Shown piece by piece: positions 15,511-23,613 of a DNA stretch of 29,171 nt; the first letter of the stretch is position 1; each line of letters opens with the position of its first letter. Source of the stretch: a virus; the IMG/VR virus record IMGVR_UViG_3300044681_000120, positions 1 through 29,171 of that record; one strand, 5' to 3'. Under the pieces are notes generated by a model. That model saw nothing but the letters and a program-made list of their open reading frames with translations, had not been told where the DNA came from and did not search any database. Position numbers and translations under genes: made by a program.

Positions 15511-15686
15511 TTCATTTTCCTTTTGGCAGGTTTCGGGGCTTTGCTCGGCTTGCCTGCTTTTTCAGCAGCCTTGCGAGCGACGTTCAAAGCGATGGCCATT
15601 GCCTGCTTGCGCGGCTTGCCTGCTTTCTCTTCGGCCTTGATGTTCTTGCCGATGGACTTGGAGCTGTAACCTTTGGTCAGTGGCAT
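15507..15686 (-). CDS. DUF6496-like small basic protein, 59 aa
   Basis: Read by hand: ATG at 15686, TGA at 15507-15509, with GGAG 6-7 nt upstream. The sequence MPLTKGYSSKSIGKNIKAEEKAGKPRKQAMAIALNVARKAAEKAGKP matches the conserved pattern of a phage family I remember as DUF6496 ('SKNIxxExxAGKPxKQAxAIALxxAR'). Members are very basic and of unknown function. It is the first gene after the coat terminator and overlaps the next start by 4 nt. Confidence 0.8.
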   Translation of the reverse strand: MPLTKGYSSKSIGKNIKAEEKAGKPRKQAMAIALNVARKAAEKAGKPSKAPKPAKRKMK

Positions 15687-15703
15687 TTCAATCTCCTATG
15701 CAG

Positions 15704-15730
15704 AAAGGGGGGCCGAAACCCCCCATTTCT
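15704..15730 (-). terminator. Hairpin terminator/attenuator after the coat gene
   Basis: Six G (15707-15712) pair with six C (15719-15724) around a 6-nt loop. The flanks AGAAA and TTTCT add symmetry, so on the minus strand the stem is followed by TTTCTG. It lies 17 bp after the coat stop. The U-run is short on this strand, so it is probably leaky and separates high coat expression from the tail genes. The plus strand has the longer T-run (15730-15735), so it can also stop antisense transcription. Confidence 0.65.
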
Positions 15731-15740
15731 TTTTTGCTAC

Positions 15741-17021
15741 TTATTGATTGAACAGCAAAATTCCGCTCATCTCGGGGTTCTTGTTCACGACGCCGAACAG
15801 CGTGTCCAGACGATACTTGATCGTCATGCTGTCGATGTCGTAGAACTTCTGCATCACCAGCTCGATGCCCTGGTCGGTGGTGGCTCGCATCACTGCGACG
15901 CCAGCATCGGCCGGGACTGCGTAGCGGCCAGGCAGAATTTCCAGAGCATCACGCTGCCAGAACACGTTGACCTGTGCGGTGTTCACGTTCAGGAAGGTGA
16001 TGGCTGCAGTGTTCGACGGGGTTTCCACCTCGACGTTCTTGTATTGCAACTCGGCATCGGTTGGGGTGCTTTGAGCGCCGATGATTGGCGGGGTGATCGT
16101 CATGGTCGTGCCGGAATCCACGGACACCACGCGGAAGGTCTTGAGTTGACCAGTGCTCTGCTTGGTGATGTGGTGAACGGCATACACGCCACCGATCGTG
16201 AAGGCATCGCCTGCAGCCACGTTGGTGGTCGAGGAAACGGTCACGGTCTGGAAGCGGTTGTCCACGTTGATCTGGCCACCGACAGAAGTCGATGTGGCTT
16301 GAGGCTCGTAGTCGGCCTGGCTGCCTGCACCGCTGGTGTCGATGGTGATGGAGCCACCACCAGCTGCAGCAGCTTGGCGGTTGGCGTAGTCCATCTTGTA
16401 GGTCTCGAAGCCAGCGACCATGCCGACGTAAGAGCGCTCATAAGCCTTGTCAGACTTCTGATTGCCGAACGAACGGGCAGAGCCAACCAGGTTGCCAGCC
16501 AGGCCGTTGTAGTCGCGGCTGGACAGGGCCATGAAGCGCTCGTAGTCGGGCACGCCTTGCTCGTTCATGATGGCGTCGCACAGGGCCACGTCGTCATAGT
16601 CACCGGCAGCAGCAGCGATCGGCACAACCAGCGAACCCAGGCTTGCGGCCGAGTTCATGATGGCGATGTTGATGTCGCTGGCCAGCTTCTGCTTGGCGGA
16701 CTCGCCCAGGCGGCCTTCTTGCAGGGCATCGCGCAGTTCGAGGGATGTCATTTCCCAGGGCACGGTCTTGCTGAAGCCCAGGGTCGCAGGCACGGCCAGC
16801 TGCGTCATGCCCTGGTAGCCGGGAATCGGCGTGCCAGGAGTGCTGCTGATCGACTGAGCGATGTAGGGCTGGGGACGCCAGATCGTGTTGTTGGCACGTT
16901 CCATCATCGTCTGATCGGTTTGGTAGATCGAGACGTTGCGGGACAGCACCAGGGCGTCCTGGAAACCTTCGAGGAGGTCTTCGAACGCTACGCGTTCTTC
17001 TTTGGAAAAACTATTGGCCAT
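15741..17021 (-). CDS. P22-type major coat protein
   Basis: 426 aa, close to the 430 of P22 gp5. The clearest match is the region P22 uses for its inserted I-domain and after: INVDNRFQTVTVSSTTNVAAGDAFTIGGV (P22 [29 protein letters not shown]), KTFRVVSVDSGTTMTITPPII (P22 [21 protein letters not shown]), and ITFLNVNTAQVNVFWQRDALEI (P22 [22 protein letters not shown]). N-terminal SNTIW-like NNTIWRPQPY also matches. It builds the T=7 HK97-fold shell around the scaffold. It follows the scaffold gene by 24 bp with GGAG upstream of ATG 17021, and precedes a hairpin terminator. Confidence 0.93.
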   Translation of the reverse strand: MANSFSKEERVAFEDLLEGFQDALVLSRNVSIYQTDQTMMERANNTIWRPQPYIAQSISSTPGTPIPGYQGMTQLAVPATLGFSKTVPWEMTSLELRDALQEGRLGESAKQKLASDINIAIMNSAASLGSLVVPIAAAAGDYDDVALCDAIMNEQGVPDYERFMALSSRDYNGLAGNLVGSARSFGNQKSDKAYERSYVGMVAGFETYKMDYANRQAAAAGGGSITIDTSGAGSQADYEPQATSTSVGGQINVDNRFQTVTVSSTTNVAAGDAFTIGGVYAVHHITKQSTGQLKTFRVVSVDSGTTMTITPPIIGAQSTPTDAELQYKNVEVETPSNTAAITFLNVNTAQVNVFWQRDALEILPGRYAVPADAGVAVMRATTDQGIELVMQKFYDIDSMTIKYRLDTLFGVVNKNPEMSGILLFNQ

Positions 17022-17045
17022 GATGGGCTCCTATTTCAAAAAGTG

Positions 17046-17933
17046 TCAGTTTTTGGCTGCTTTCTGTCGCTTGTACTGAAGCACCTTGGTGTAGTTGCCA
17101 GTCTTTTCAGCTTCAGCACGCAGCCGTTCGAGGGTTGAGTCCACAGCGCCAGAAACTCGGCCAGTTGAGCTGACCATCCTTTCGGGTGCAGGGGCTGCCT
17201 TTCGGTTCGTAACTTTCAATTCCTTCTCCAGTTTCGCTACCGCAAAGGCAAACTTTACGGGGTCTTCAATTTTGGCCAGCTCTGCCGCCTTCTTCGGGTT
17301 CTTGCCGAGTGCGTAAATCACCAGTGCCGGATTGTCCGCGCCTTGCAGCACGACGCCCTGTTGCGTGACGTTGAAGAGTTCCTGGGCCACAGCCTCGGCG
17401 TCCTCAAAGTCTCGCACGCGCAGCTCAGCTTTCGCTTTGCCGTACCCTTCGAGCTTTTCCTGCCAGGCTCGTTGTTGCGCTTGCTCGGCCTGGCGAGATT
17501 TTTCAACCTCGGCGTCGGCTTGGCGCTTGCGCTCGAACCAGTCTGCCAGTGCAGTCTCGAATCGGTCTGCGTCGTATTCGTAGTCCTCCAGCTTAGGCTT
17601 TGCACCAAGTGCGACCGGCTTTTTCTCAGTCGTCTGGTTCAGCTTCGCTTCGAGTTCTCGAATGCGTTTTTCCTTCTCACGGTTTGCCTTACGCAGCTCT
17701 TTCACCCAACCAGGTGCCTGAGCGTGCTCATCGGGAGGTGGCGCTTCCTCACCAATGGAAACGATCACTTCGTCGTCGTCGCCTTCGTTGTCGTCAGTGT
17801 TGGAATCGTCCTGGTCGCCGGTGGAATCTTGCTCACCAGCCACTTGCTCAGTCTCGATTTCCTCTTCCTGATCTTCGACCACTACGGTTTCGTCGTCGTT
17901 GCTCTCATCTCCAAAATCTGCCTTTTTGTTCAT
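17046..17933 (-). CDS. P22 gp8-like scaffolding protein
   Basis: 295 aa against 303 in P22. The N-terminal ~75 residues are extremely acidic (Asp/Glu tracts); then comes a long coiled-coil/helical region (WVKELRKANREKEKRIRELEAKL, then the ADAEVEKSRQAEQAQQRAWQEKL stretch). The protein ends in a basic helix-turn-helix-like tail (LERLRAEAEKTGNYTKVLQYKRQKAAKN). In P22 the basic C-terminal hairpin binds coat protein and the scaffold leaves the procapsid before DNA fills it. Position between portal and coat agrees. GGGG lies 7 nt upstream of ATG 17933. Confidence 0.85.
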   Translation of the reverse strand: MNKKADFGDESNDDETVVVEDQEEEIETEQVAGEQDSTGDQDDSNTDDNEGDDDEVIVSIGEEAPPPDEHAQAPGWVKELRKANREKEKRIRELEAKLNQTTEKKPVALGAKPKLEDYEYDADRFETALADWFERKRQADAEVEKSRQAEQAQQRAWQEKLEGYGKAKAELRVRDFEDAEAVAQELFNVTQQGVVLQGADNPALVIYALGKNPKKAAELAKIEDPVKFAFAVAKLEKELKVTNRKAAPAPERMVSSTGRVSGAVDSTLERLRAEAEKTGNYTKVLQYKRQKAAKN

Positions 17934-18011
17934 TCAAATACCCCATTTAACTCACCCATTTGAAACGGCTGGGTGGGATTCCGTATAACCACATTCTCCA
18001 CTAAAACGCTG
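17934..18011 (-). promoter_or_regulatory. 78-bp spacer between portal and scaffold, possible control region
   Basis: This is the longest gap in the minus-strand run. It holds the scaffold ribosome binding site and an inverted repeat (CACCCA at 17953-17958 with TGGGTG at 17970-17975, 11-nt loop). A weak TATAC-like element is visible on the minus strand near 17993, without a clear -35. A promoter or an RNA element that sets the scaffold level is possible but not shown. Confidence 0.3.
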
Positions 18012-20078
18012 TCATCTGACAACGGGTTGCACTTGTTCGCCAAGCGCAGCCTGCTGAATCGCCTCTGTGGCGGTCAGCGCCATGTTCTGATCGATCTCGC
18101 CAGTCTTGGCCAGGGTCTCGGCCGTCTTGGCGCGGGACAGCTCTGCGTCGGCCACGGTCTTGATGGTGTTGGCACGTGCCTGGGCAGCCTTGGCCACGGC
18201 CTCTTCGGCTGCAGCCTGCAGGAAGATGGCGTTCGGGTCTTGCTGCTGGCCCTTGGCTTCGGCCTCGGCCATGAGTGCCTCGATTTCCTGCTCTGTCGGC
18301 TTGACCACGCCCATGCGGATCAAGTGCTGGCGGAAGAAGTCGCGCACCTCGCTGATGCCTTCGCCTTCCATGTTCATCATCGCCATGGCACCAAGCACCT
18401 GCAGGGTTTCGGGGTCTTGCGTGATCTGCATCATGCCGGTCAGGGCACGGACGGTCGCGGCACGCTTGGAGCTGCTGGACGGGCCGACCTCGACGTTCAC
18501 ATCGAACTTGGCCATGCTCAGATCGTTGGCCATGCGCACCTCGCCAGTCTCCTGGTCGATGGTGGGCTGCATCAGCGTGACGGTGCTAGTGCTCTCGTCC
18601 TCGTTGATGATCTTCATCGTGCGGCCTTCTTCGATGTAGATGTCCTTGGCCATCGAGAGCCAGACCTCGCCGCAGCGCTTCATGGCCTTGGCGAAGTTGC
18701 TCATGTAGATGAAGGTCTGCATGTCCAGGCGCTGCTGGATCATCTCCACGGCCTTGCCACTGATGTTGGACACCAGCTTGTCTGCGCCGGTCGGGTTGCC
18801 CAGAATGTCCTGCATGTCTTGCTCGGTCACCTGCAGCAGGGCTGCCATGGCCGGAGGCACGTTCGGGGCGCGGGTGTAAGCCACGGGGCCGCTGACGGTC
18901 TGGCTGCCGTCCGGGCCGGTGATCGGGTTGATCAGCAGGTAAGGGTAGTCCTTGAGGTTGTCCTCTGCCCACATGACCTGGTGGCCAGCAACCTGCTCAG
19001 GCGTGAGGATGGGCTTCTCGACGCTGGACAAGGCGCTGATCTCGCCCAGCTTGGACAGCTGCATGTTCTTCAGGCGCTGCGCGTCCTTGGCCAGGCGCAC
19101 GTGACCCATGCAGCGCTCGACGTTGTCCACGAACCAGCGCTTGCCATAGACCGGGATGATCGGGATGCACTTGCCTGCGATGTAGCCAGCGTCCTCAAGG
19201 ATGCGGCCACCGGACATGATGTACTTGTGCACCTTGCGCGACTTGATCTTGCGCTGGCGCACCTCTTGGCTGCCGATGGCGGCCAGGGTGTTTTCCAGCT
19301 CTGGATCGTCCTCGAAGTCCTTGGCGCGGTAGCGTTCCTCTGTGCCGTCGATGTTGCGGAAGATGCGGATGGTCTCGGTGACGTCCTCGACCTTGTAGTA
19401 TTCCGCGATGTAGACCACATCAGGCGTGCACCAGTCGAACTCATACTGGTGGATGATCTTGGGCCAGCTGGTCGGGTCGTCGTTCCACTCTTCCTTGTAG
19501 GACTTATAGGTCATCGAATAGATAACATAGCAGAAACGGGCGTCGGCCTTGTCCTGGCGCTTGGCGTTCAGGTCAAAGAAAACGGAGCTGTCGGCATCGA
19601 AGATCGGCTCGATCTGGATGCGCTGGCGCTCGTTGTCCTCGTCCTCGTCGTCCTCGTAGGATGTGCGCAGACGCCAGGCACCAAAGCCACCGCCCACAGC
19701 CTCCTCAAAGGCGTTGTCGTAGGCTTCATCGGCCACGCTGTCCTGCTCATCGGCGCGGTACAGGCCATCACAGGTCTCGGCCAGCTTGTCGGCCTTACTG
19801 CCGTCCTTGGCCACGAAGTCGACGGTGATGCGGTTGTTGCGGTATTCGTTGATGATGCGAATGACCGACAGCATGATCTTGTTGACCTCGAACTTCGGCT
19901 TGTTCTCGTAGATGTCCCACAGTGGGCCTTCCCACTGCGCACCGGACAAGCTGTAGAAGCGTCGGTCTTGAAGGCATTGCAGCCTTTCGTCCCGCAGCGC
20001 TGACTGAACGTTGTCGAACTGCGCGAGCGCTTCGGCGTGTACGTTAGCCAGTCGCTGATCTCGTGAAATGCGTGCCAT
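18012..20078 (-). CDS. P22-type portal protein
   Basis: 688 aa, near the 725 of P22 gp1. The protein starts MARISRDQRLANVHAEALAQFDNVQSALRDERLQCLQDRRFY and has QWEGPLWDIYENKPKFEVNKIMLSVIRIINEYRNNRITVDFVAKDG. This is the typical N-terminal wing of P22-type portals, followed by the AWRLRTSYEDDEDEDNERQRIQIEPIFDADSSVFFD region. The end is a helical Ala/Gln-rich barrel region (ANTIKTVADAELSRAKTAETLAKTGEIDQNMALTATEAIQQ). The dodecamer forms the DNA entry channel and docks the terminase and later gp4. GAGGG lies 8 nt before ATG 20078. The gene follows large terminase by 27 bp. Confidence 0.92.
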   Translation of the reverse strand: MARISRDQRLANVHAEALAQFDNVQSALRDERLQCLQDRRFYSLSGAQWEGPLWDIYENKPKFEVNKIMLSVIRIINEYRNNRITVDFVAKDGSKADKLAETCDGLYRADEQDSVADEAYDNAFEEAVGGGFGAWRLRTSYEDDEDEDNERQRIQIEPIFDADSSVFFDLNAKRQDKADARFCYVIYSMTYKSYKEEWNDDPTSWPKIIHQYEFDWCTPDVVYIAEYYKVEDVTETIRIFRNIDGTEERYRAKDFEDDPELENTLAAIGSQEVRQRKIKSRKVHKYIMSGGRILEDAGYIAGKCIPIIPVYGKRWFVDNVERCMGHVRLAKDAQRLKNMQLSKLGEISALSSVEKPILTPEQVAGHQVMWAEDNLKDYPYLLINPITGPDGSQTVSGPVAYTRAPNVPPAMAALLQVTEQDMQDILGNPTGADKLVSNISGKAVEMIQQRLDMQTFIYMSNFAKAMKRCGEVWLSMAKDIYIEEGRTMKIINEDESTSTVTLMQPTIDQETGEVRMANDLSMAKFDVNVEVGPSSSSKRAATVRALTGMMQITQDPETLQVLGAMAMMNMEGEGISEVRDFFRQHLIRMGVVKPTEQEIEALMAEAEAKGQQQDPNAIFLQAAAEEAVAKAAQARANTIKTVADAELSRAKTAETLAKTGEIDQNMALTATEAIQQAALGEQVQPVVR

Positions 20079-20105
20079 ATTTTTGCCCTCGTTTCAAGTA
20101 TTTTC

Positions 20106-21572
20106 TCACCATTTGTTCACAGTAGGCAATGGTTTGACCGTTGCCGTCCGATTGGCCGGGAGACGCTGCACCAGGTTGATGGCGTCGAACATCGGGTCGA
20201 GCTGGTCATCATGAGCGCCAGCCGGGAAAGCTGCAACCTCGCTCAGGAAGTCGGAAAGCCATGGCGCGTCCTGCGGCAGCACCACGTTGCCAGAGGCGAT
20301 GAACGGTGCCGCGTCGTAGCCTCGGCTGATCTTGTCCTTGCTGCGTTGCACGGCCACCACAGGGATGCCCTCGCGCCGCAGGGTCTGGATCAGGCCGGTG
20401 CCAGACACCTTGTCTTCCACGTACATGCCGCGTAGGGCAGAGCCTTGGGCCACCGGGCGCATATCGTTCAGGTGCTTGAGCCAGAAAGCCCTGGCGTTGA
20501 TCAGCAGCTCGGGAGCCTCACACTTGCCGCGCACCTGGTCGAGCTTGACCGCCTGGCCAACGGTCGAACGCGCCCAGCACTGCAGCACCGACCAGTCGTT
20601 GTGGTCGGCGGTCTTTTGGGCCGTGTCCACGGTGATGAAGCGGAACTCGAGCTGCGGGACGCTGGCCCAATACTTGAACCACTCGGTGTTGATGATGCCG
20701 CCGCCACGGGGTGCAGGCCGCTGCTGGAGCTGGCCAGCCGTGCCGTAGGGGCCGAGGGTTTTCTCCAGCTCGGACACCTGGGCCTCCCCAAAGCGCTCTG
20801 GGAACATCAGCTCGCCTTCCTTGGTGCGCGGGTCAGTCCAGCCGATGCTGGTGGTGCATCGGTGCTCAGGCTCGAAGCGCATCGGGATGCACAGGTGCAC
20901 GTAAGGCAAGCCCATATCCTTGATGACGCCGGAGATGTCCTTCTCATTCAGGCGCTGCATGATGACCACGATGGCCGATTTGTCGGAGTTGACGCGGGTC
21001 GGCAGCGTCTCTGTGAAGGCGATCTTGGCCGCCTCCAGCTTGGCCTGGCTGTTGGCGTTGTCGGCGCTGATCGGGTCATCCAGAATCACTCTGTCGCCAC
21101 GCACGCCGGTCATGCTGGTGAAGGCACGGGCCTGCCGCACGCCTTTGCGGGTATTCCCGAACTCGCGCTTGCCGTCCAGATCGGCCAGCAACTCGATTGG
21201 CCAGAGCTTCTGGAACCAGTCGGACTTGATCAGGTCGCGGCAGCGTCGGCTGTCCCGGATGGCCAGCTGCTCTTCGTGGGCCGTGCCGACAAAGCGCATC
21301 TCAGGCATGTCCCGAGGCCCCCACTCCCAGGCTGGCCAGATCACGCCGGTCAGCAGGGACTTCATGGAACCGGGTGGCACGTTCATCAGCAGGCGGTTAA
21401 TCTCGCCCTTGGTCACGGCCTCCAGGTGCAGGCAGATAGCGTCCAGCGCCCAGCCCCACTTCAGCTCGGCAGCCGGTTCGAGCACGCGCCAGGCACGCTT
21501 GGCAAACTCGGCCAGCGACCTGCGACAAAGCTCGCGCTCGACGGCCAGCAGGTCAGCTTCCGTCAGTTGCAT
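20106..21572 (-). CDS. terL: Terminase large subunit (ATPase-nuclease)
   Basis: 488 aa from ATG 21572; the frame is open to 21776 but that extension is a shadow of the small subunit. Walker A NVPPGSMKS (64-72, the deviant form usual in this family), Walker B VILDDP (162-167), and coupling region TETLPTRVNSDKSAIVVIMQRLNEKDISG follow. The RNase-H-like nuclease shows FITVDTAQK (Asp316), YVEDKVSGTGL (about Glu386) and GAHDDQLDP (Asp455, Asp456, Asp459). It packages DNA into the procapsid through the portal and makes headful cuts. The N-terminal MQLTEADLLAVERELCRRSLAEFAKRAW fits this group. The start overlaps the small subunit gene by 20 bp and has only a weak ribosome binding site, suggesting coupling. 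Confidence 0.93.
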   Translation of the reverse strand: MQLTEADLLAVERELCRRSLAEFAKRAWRVLEPAAELKWGWALDAICLHLEAVTKGEINRLLMNVPPGSMKSLLTGVIWPAWEWGPRDMPEMRFVGTAHEEQLAIRDSRRCRDLIKSDWFQKLWPIELLADLDGKREFGNTRKGVRQARAFTSMTGVRGDRVILDDPISADNANSQAKLEAAKIAFTETLPTRVNSDKSAIVVIMQRLNEKDISGVIKDMGLPYVHLCIPMRFEPEHRCTTSIGWTDPRTKEGELMFPERFGEAQVSELEKTLGPYGTAGQLQQRPAPRGGGIINTEWFKYWASVPQLEFRFITVDTAQKTADHNDWSVLQCWARSTVGQAVKLDQVRGKCEAPELLINARAFWLKHLNDMRPVAQGSALRGMYVEDKVSGTGLIQTLRREGIPVVAVQRSKDKISRGYDAAPFIASGNVVLPQDAPWLSDFLSEVAAFPAGAHDDQLDPMFDAINLVQRLPANRTATVKPLPTVNKW

Positions 21573-22050
21573 CTTTTGCGGCCATGATCTGCGCCAGCAC
21601 GTCGGTGCCAAGCTTGGAAACGTCCAGGGTGGCCACGGCAATCGGTGCGCCGTCCTTGCCGGTGATCTCGTGGGCCTGCACCTCTTTCCAGCGCATCTGG
21701 GTCTTGCTCCACCAGATGGCGGCCGTCGTGTCGCCGGACATGGCCTTCTGGAACAGGGTCTTGCCGATCTGGCCATTGGCCTTGGCTTTGCCCTCGATCA
21801 GCTCTTTGCCGAAGTATTTGGTCAGGGTATCCACCGAGATGCCATCCCGAATCAGGACGGCAATCTGGTCGATCGGCAGGCCATAGCCGGACAGGGCTTC
21901 GACCTGCTTTCGCTCAGCGTCGGTCGGCTCAAATGCTGGTCGCCCAGCACCTTCCCGAGCGCCTCCGCTGTTCGGCCTGGGGCCGCCGCGCTTTTTTGTG
22001 ACGGGTTTTTCAGCAGTGTCAGTCTGCTTTTTGTGGTTTTTCGTTGCCAT
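21553..22050 (-). CDS. terS: Terminase small subunit
   Basis: 165 aa. A basic, Gly/Arg-rich start (KKRGGPRPNSGGAREGAGRP) is followed by FEPTDAERKQVEALSGYGLPIDQIAVLIRDGISVDTLTKYFGKELIEGKAKANGQIGKTLFQKAMSGDTTAAIWWSKTQMRWKE. This contains an N-terminal helix-turn-helix and the AKANxQIxxTLFxxAxSGxxTAAIWWxKxxxxW signature common to this small-terminase group. It recognises the packaging site and recruits the large subunit. GGAGG lies 6 nt before ATG 22050. The start overlaps the 3' end of the methyltransferase gene by 32 bp. Confidence 0.88.
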   Translation of the reverse strand: MATKNHKKQTDTAEKPVTKKRGGPRPNSGGAREGAGRPAFEPTDAERKQVEALSGYGLPIDQIAVLIRDGISVDTLTKYFGKELIEGKAKANGQIGKTLFQKAMSGDTTAAIWWSKTQMRWKEVQAHEITGKDGAPIAVATLDVSKLGTDVLAQIMAAKDATDGS

Positions 22051-23269
22051 TTGTAACCTCCGCGAAAGGTTCGCCAGTTTCTGCGTGAGTTGCTATTTTG
22101 CCAGTGAACTGCTGCCACCGTTTGACGATTACGTCGCAATACTTGGGGTCGAGTTCCATCAGACTGGCATGGCGTCCGGTTTTCTCGCAGGCGATTAGGG
22201 TGGAGCCTGAGCCGCCGAATAGATCGACAATGATCTTTTTGTCAGCCATCGAGTAGTAGTCAAAGAACCAGCAGACAAGCTCGACCGGCTTCTGCGTAGG
22301 GTGAACCCGCCTCTTCGTGTCGTCCTTGTGCATTCCGTGATGACCTGACCACAGAATGCGAGCGACCATACGCTTGTGCTTTGCCTTCGACCAGCAAAGC
22401 TCAAACGTGTTTCCAACGACCTTATCCATTTTTTCGTCGCAACGCTTATCCCAGACAACCCATGAGCCATCATTGCGGTTTGGTATCAGATCAACATAGT
22501 AATCAGCGCCCCAAAGGAAAATCTCTTTGCAATAATTAAACGCCGCAAAAATCGTGTTTATAAAGTCGGGGTTAAAGTCATCGTGATCGCCTTTAACCAC
22601 GTCAAAGCGGTTTCCTGTTTTCTTGTGGGTCTTGTCGTTGCTGAACATGCTGTCGTAATTCGTGTTCAGGAACATGCCATACGGTGGGTCAGTGAAAACC
22701 ATGTCGGCTTTTTGTCCATCCATCAGTCTATCCACCGCATCGATGCTGGTGCTGTCTCCACACATCAGCCGGTGCTTGCCAAGAACCCACACATCGCCCA
22801 GCCGCGTCACCGGCTCGACAGGCACATCCGGCACAGCATCCTCATCGGTTAAGCCTTCCTCAACCTGCACAGGCGTCAGTGCGTCGATCTCGTCTGCCGT
22901 GAATCCGGTCAAGTCCAGATTAAAGCCCATGTCGGTCAGCTCTGCGAACTCCAGCGCCAGCAGGTCATTGTCCCATTCAGCAAACTCGGCCATGCGGTTG
23001 ACGCTGATGCGAAACGCCTTGATTTGAGCTTCTGTCATGTCATCGGCCAGAATCACAGGCACTTCGGCCAAGCCGAGCTTTTTGGCTGCCTTCAGTCTCA
23101 GGTGGCCATCGACAACCAGGCCGTCAGACTTGGCCACCACGGGCACACGGAATCCAAACTCCTTGATGGCTGCCGCGATCTTGTCCACAGCGTGGTCGTT
23201 CTTGCGCGGGTTGCGTGCGTACTCGGTCAGCCGTTCGATCGGCCAGGTTTCAAAGGTAAGCGGGGTCAT
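22019..23269 (-). CDS. ParB-domain DNA methyltransferase (N6-adenine/N4-cytosine, beta-type order)
   Basis: 416 aa. Residues about 5-95 form a ParB/Srx-like domain (WPIERLTEYARNPRKNDHAVDKIAAAIKEFGFRVPVVAKSDGLVVDGHLRLKAAKKLG). From about 150 a methyltransferase follows: motif IV TDPPYG (193-198), a target-recognition stretch (about 205-320), then motif I DLFGGSGST (349-357). Motif IV before motif I is the circularly permuted beta-class order. The target sequence and base cannot be read off. The region 22,340-22,640, corresponding to the middle of the enzyme, is lower in GC. No partner restriction enzyme is visible. It overlaps RusA (ATGA) and small terminase; a role in protecting phage DNA or marking it for packaging is inferred. 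The frame open to 23686 is a shadow. Confidence 0.9.
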   Translation of the reverse strand: MTPLTFETWPIERLTEYARNPRKNDHAVDKIAAAIKEFGFRVPVVAKSDGLVVDGHLRLKAAKKLGLAEVPVILADDMTEAQIKAFRISVNRMAEFAEWDNDLLALEFAELTDMGFNLDLTGFTADEIDALTPVQVEEGLTDEDAVPDVPVEPVTRLGDVWVLGKHRLMCGDSTSIDAVDRLMDGQKADMVFTDPPYGMFLNTNYDSMFSNDKTHKKTGNRFDVVKGDHDDFNPDFINTIFAAFNYCKEIFLWGADYYVDLIPNRNDGSWVVWDKRCDEKMDKVVGNTFELCWSKAKHKRMVARILWSGHHGMHKDDTKRRVHPTQKPVELVCWFFDYYSMADKKIIVDLFGGSGSTLIACEKTGRHASLMELDPKYCDVIVKRWQQFTGKIATHAETGEPFAEVTNGNEKPQKAD

Positions 23270-23613
23270 TCTGTGGGCCTTTCGATGTGAACTTCTACGA
23301 ATCCGCCGACCGTTTCGCCCTTGCGGATGGTCAGCGTCCAGTGTTTGTCGTCTACCTTGAGCACGTCGGCCAGGCCATCGAGACCGGCTTTCATGCGTGC
23401 CAGGGCGTTGTCCAGGTCGTACTGCCTGCGGGTTGGCGGGTAGAACGTCAGGGTCAGGTGCAGGCTGGCGGACTGGATCGGGCGTGCGCCTTGCTCCATG
23501 GCCTGCCAAAAACAGGTCTCTCGATACTGCTTTTTGAGCTTGGCGGTCTTGGCCCAGTGGTTTCTGGCGTTTGGAGACAGGCCGGTGGGTGGCCATGGAA
23601 GGACAATTCTCAC
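23266..23613 (-). CDS. RusA-type Holliday-junction resolvase
   Basis: 115 aa from GTG 23613 (RIVLPWPPTGLSPNARNHW). The family landmarks are LPWPP at the start, then YPPTRRQYDLDNALARMKAGLDGL with the catalytic Asp66 and Asp68, and VLKVDDK with Asp88/89. RusA resolves recombination and replication junctions before packaging. The GTG is preferred because it overlaps the stop of the 38-aa gene as GTGA, has GAGG upstream, and gives the normal family length. A longer frame to 23718 would add a wrong-frame, Cys/Trp-rich piece. The product acts as a dimer in the cytoplasm. Confidence 0.9.
   Translation of the reverse strand: MRIVLPWPPTGLSPNARNHWAKTAKLKKQYRETCFWQAMEQGARPIQSASLHLTLTFYPPTRRQYDLDNALARMKAGLDGLADVLKVDDKHWTLTIRKGETVGGFVEVHIERPTE

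Noticed and set aside
15744-17138. A 464-codon plus-strand frame antisense to the coat gene
   Set aside because: The minus-strand coat has many landmarks of P22 gp5. The antisense frame has none.
17953-17975. Inverted repeat between portal and scaffold as a terminator
   Set aside because: The stem is 6 bp with an 11-nt loop and no T-run follows on the minus strand.
17973-20003. A 676-codon plus-strand frame antisense to the portal gene
   Set aside because: It mirrors the portal codons, is rich in His/Leu/Val without domains, and has no operon context. The portal on the minus strand is well supported.
21573-21776. Upstream extension of the large terminase frame
   Set aside because: The extra 68 residues are Arg/Pro/Cys-rich and lie over the small subunit gene in another frame. 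The family start MQLTEADLLAVERE fits 21572.
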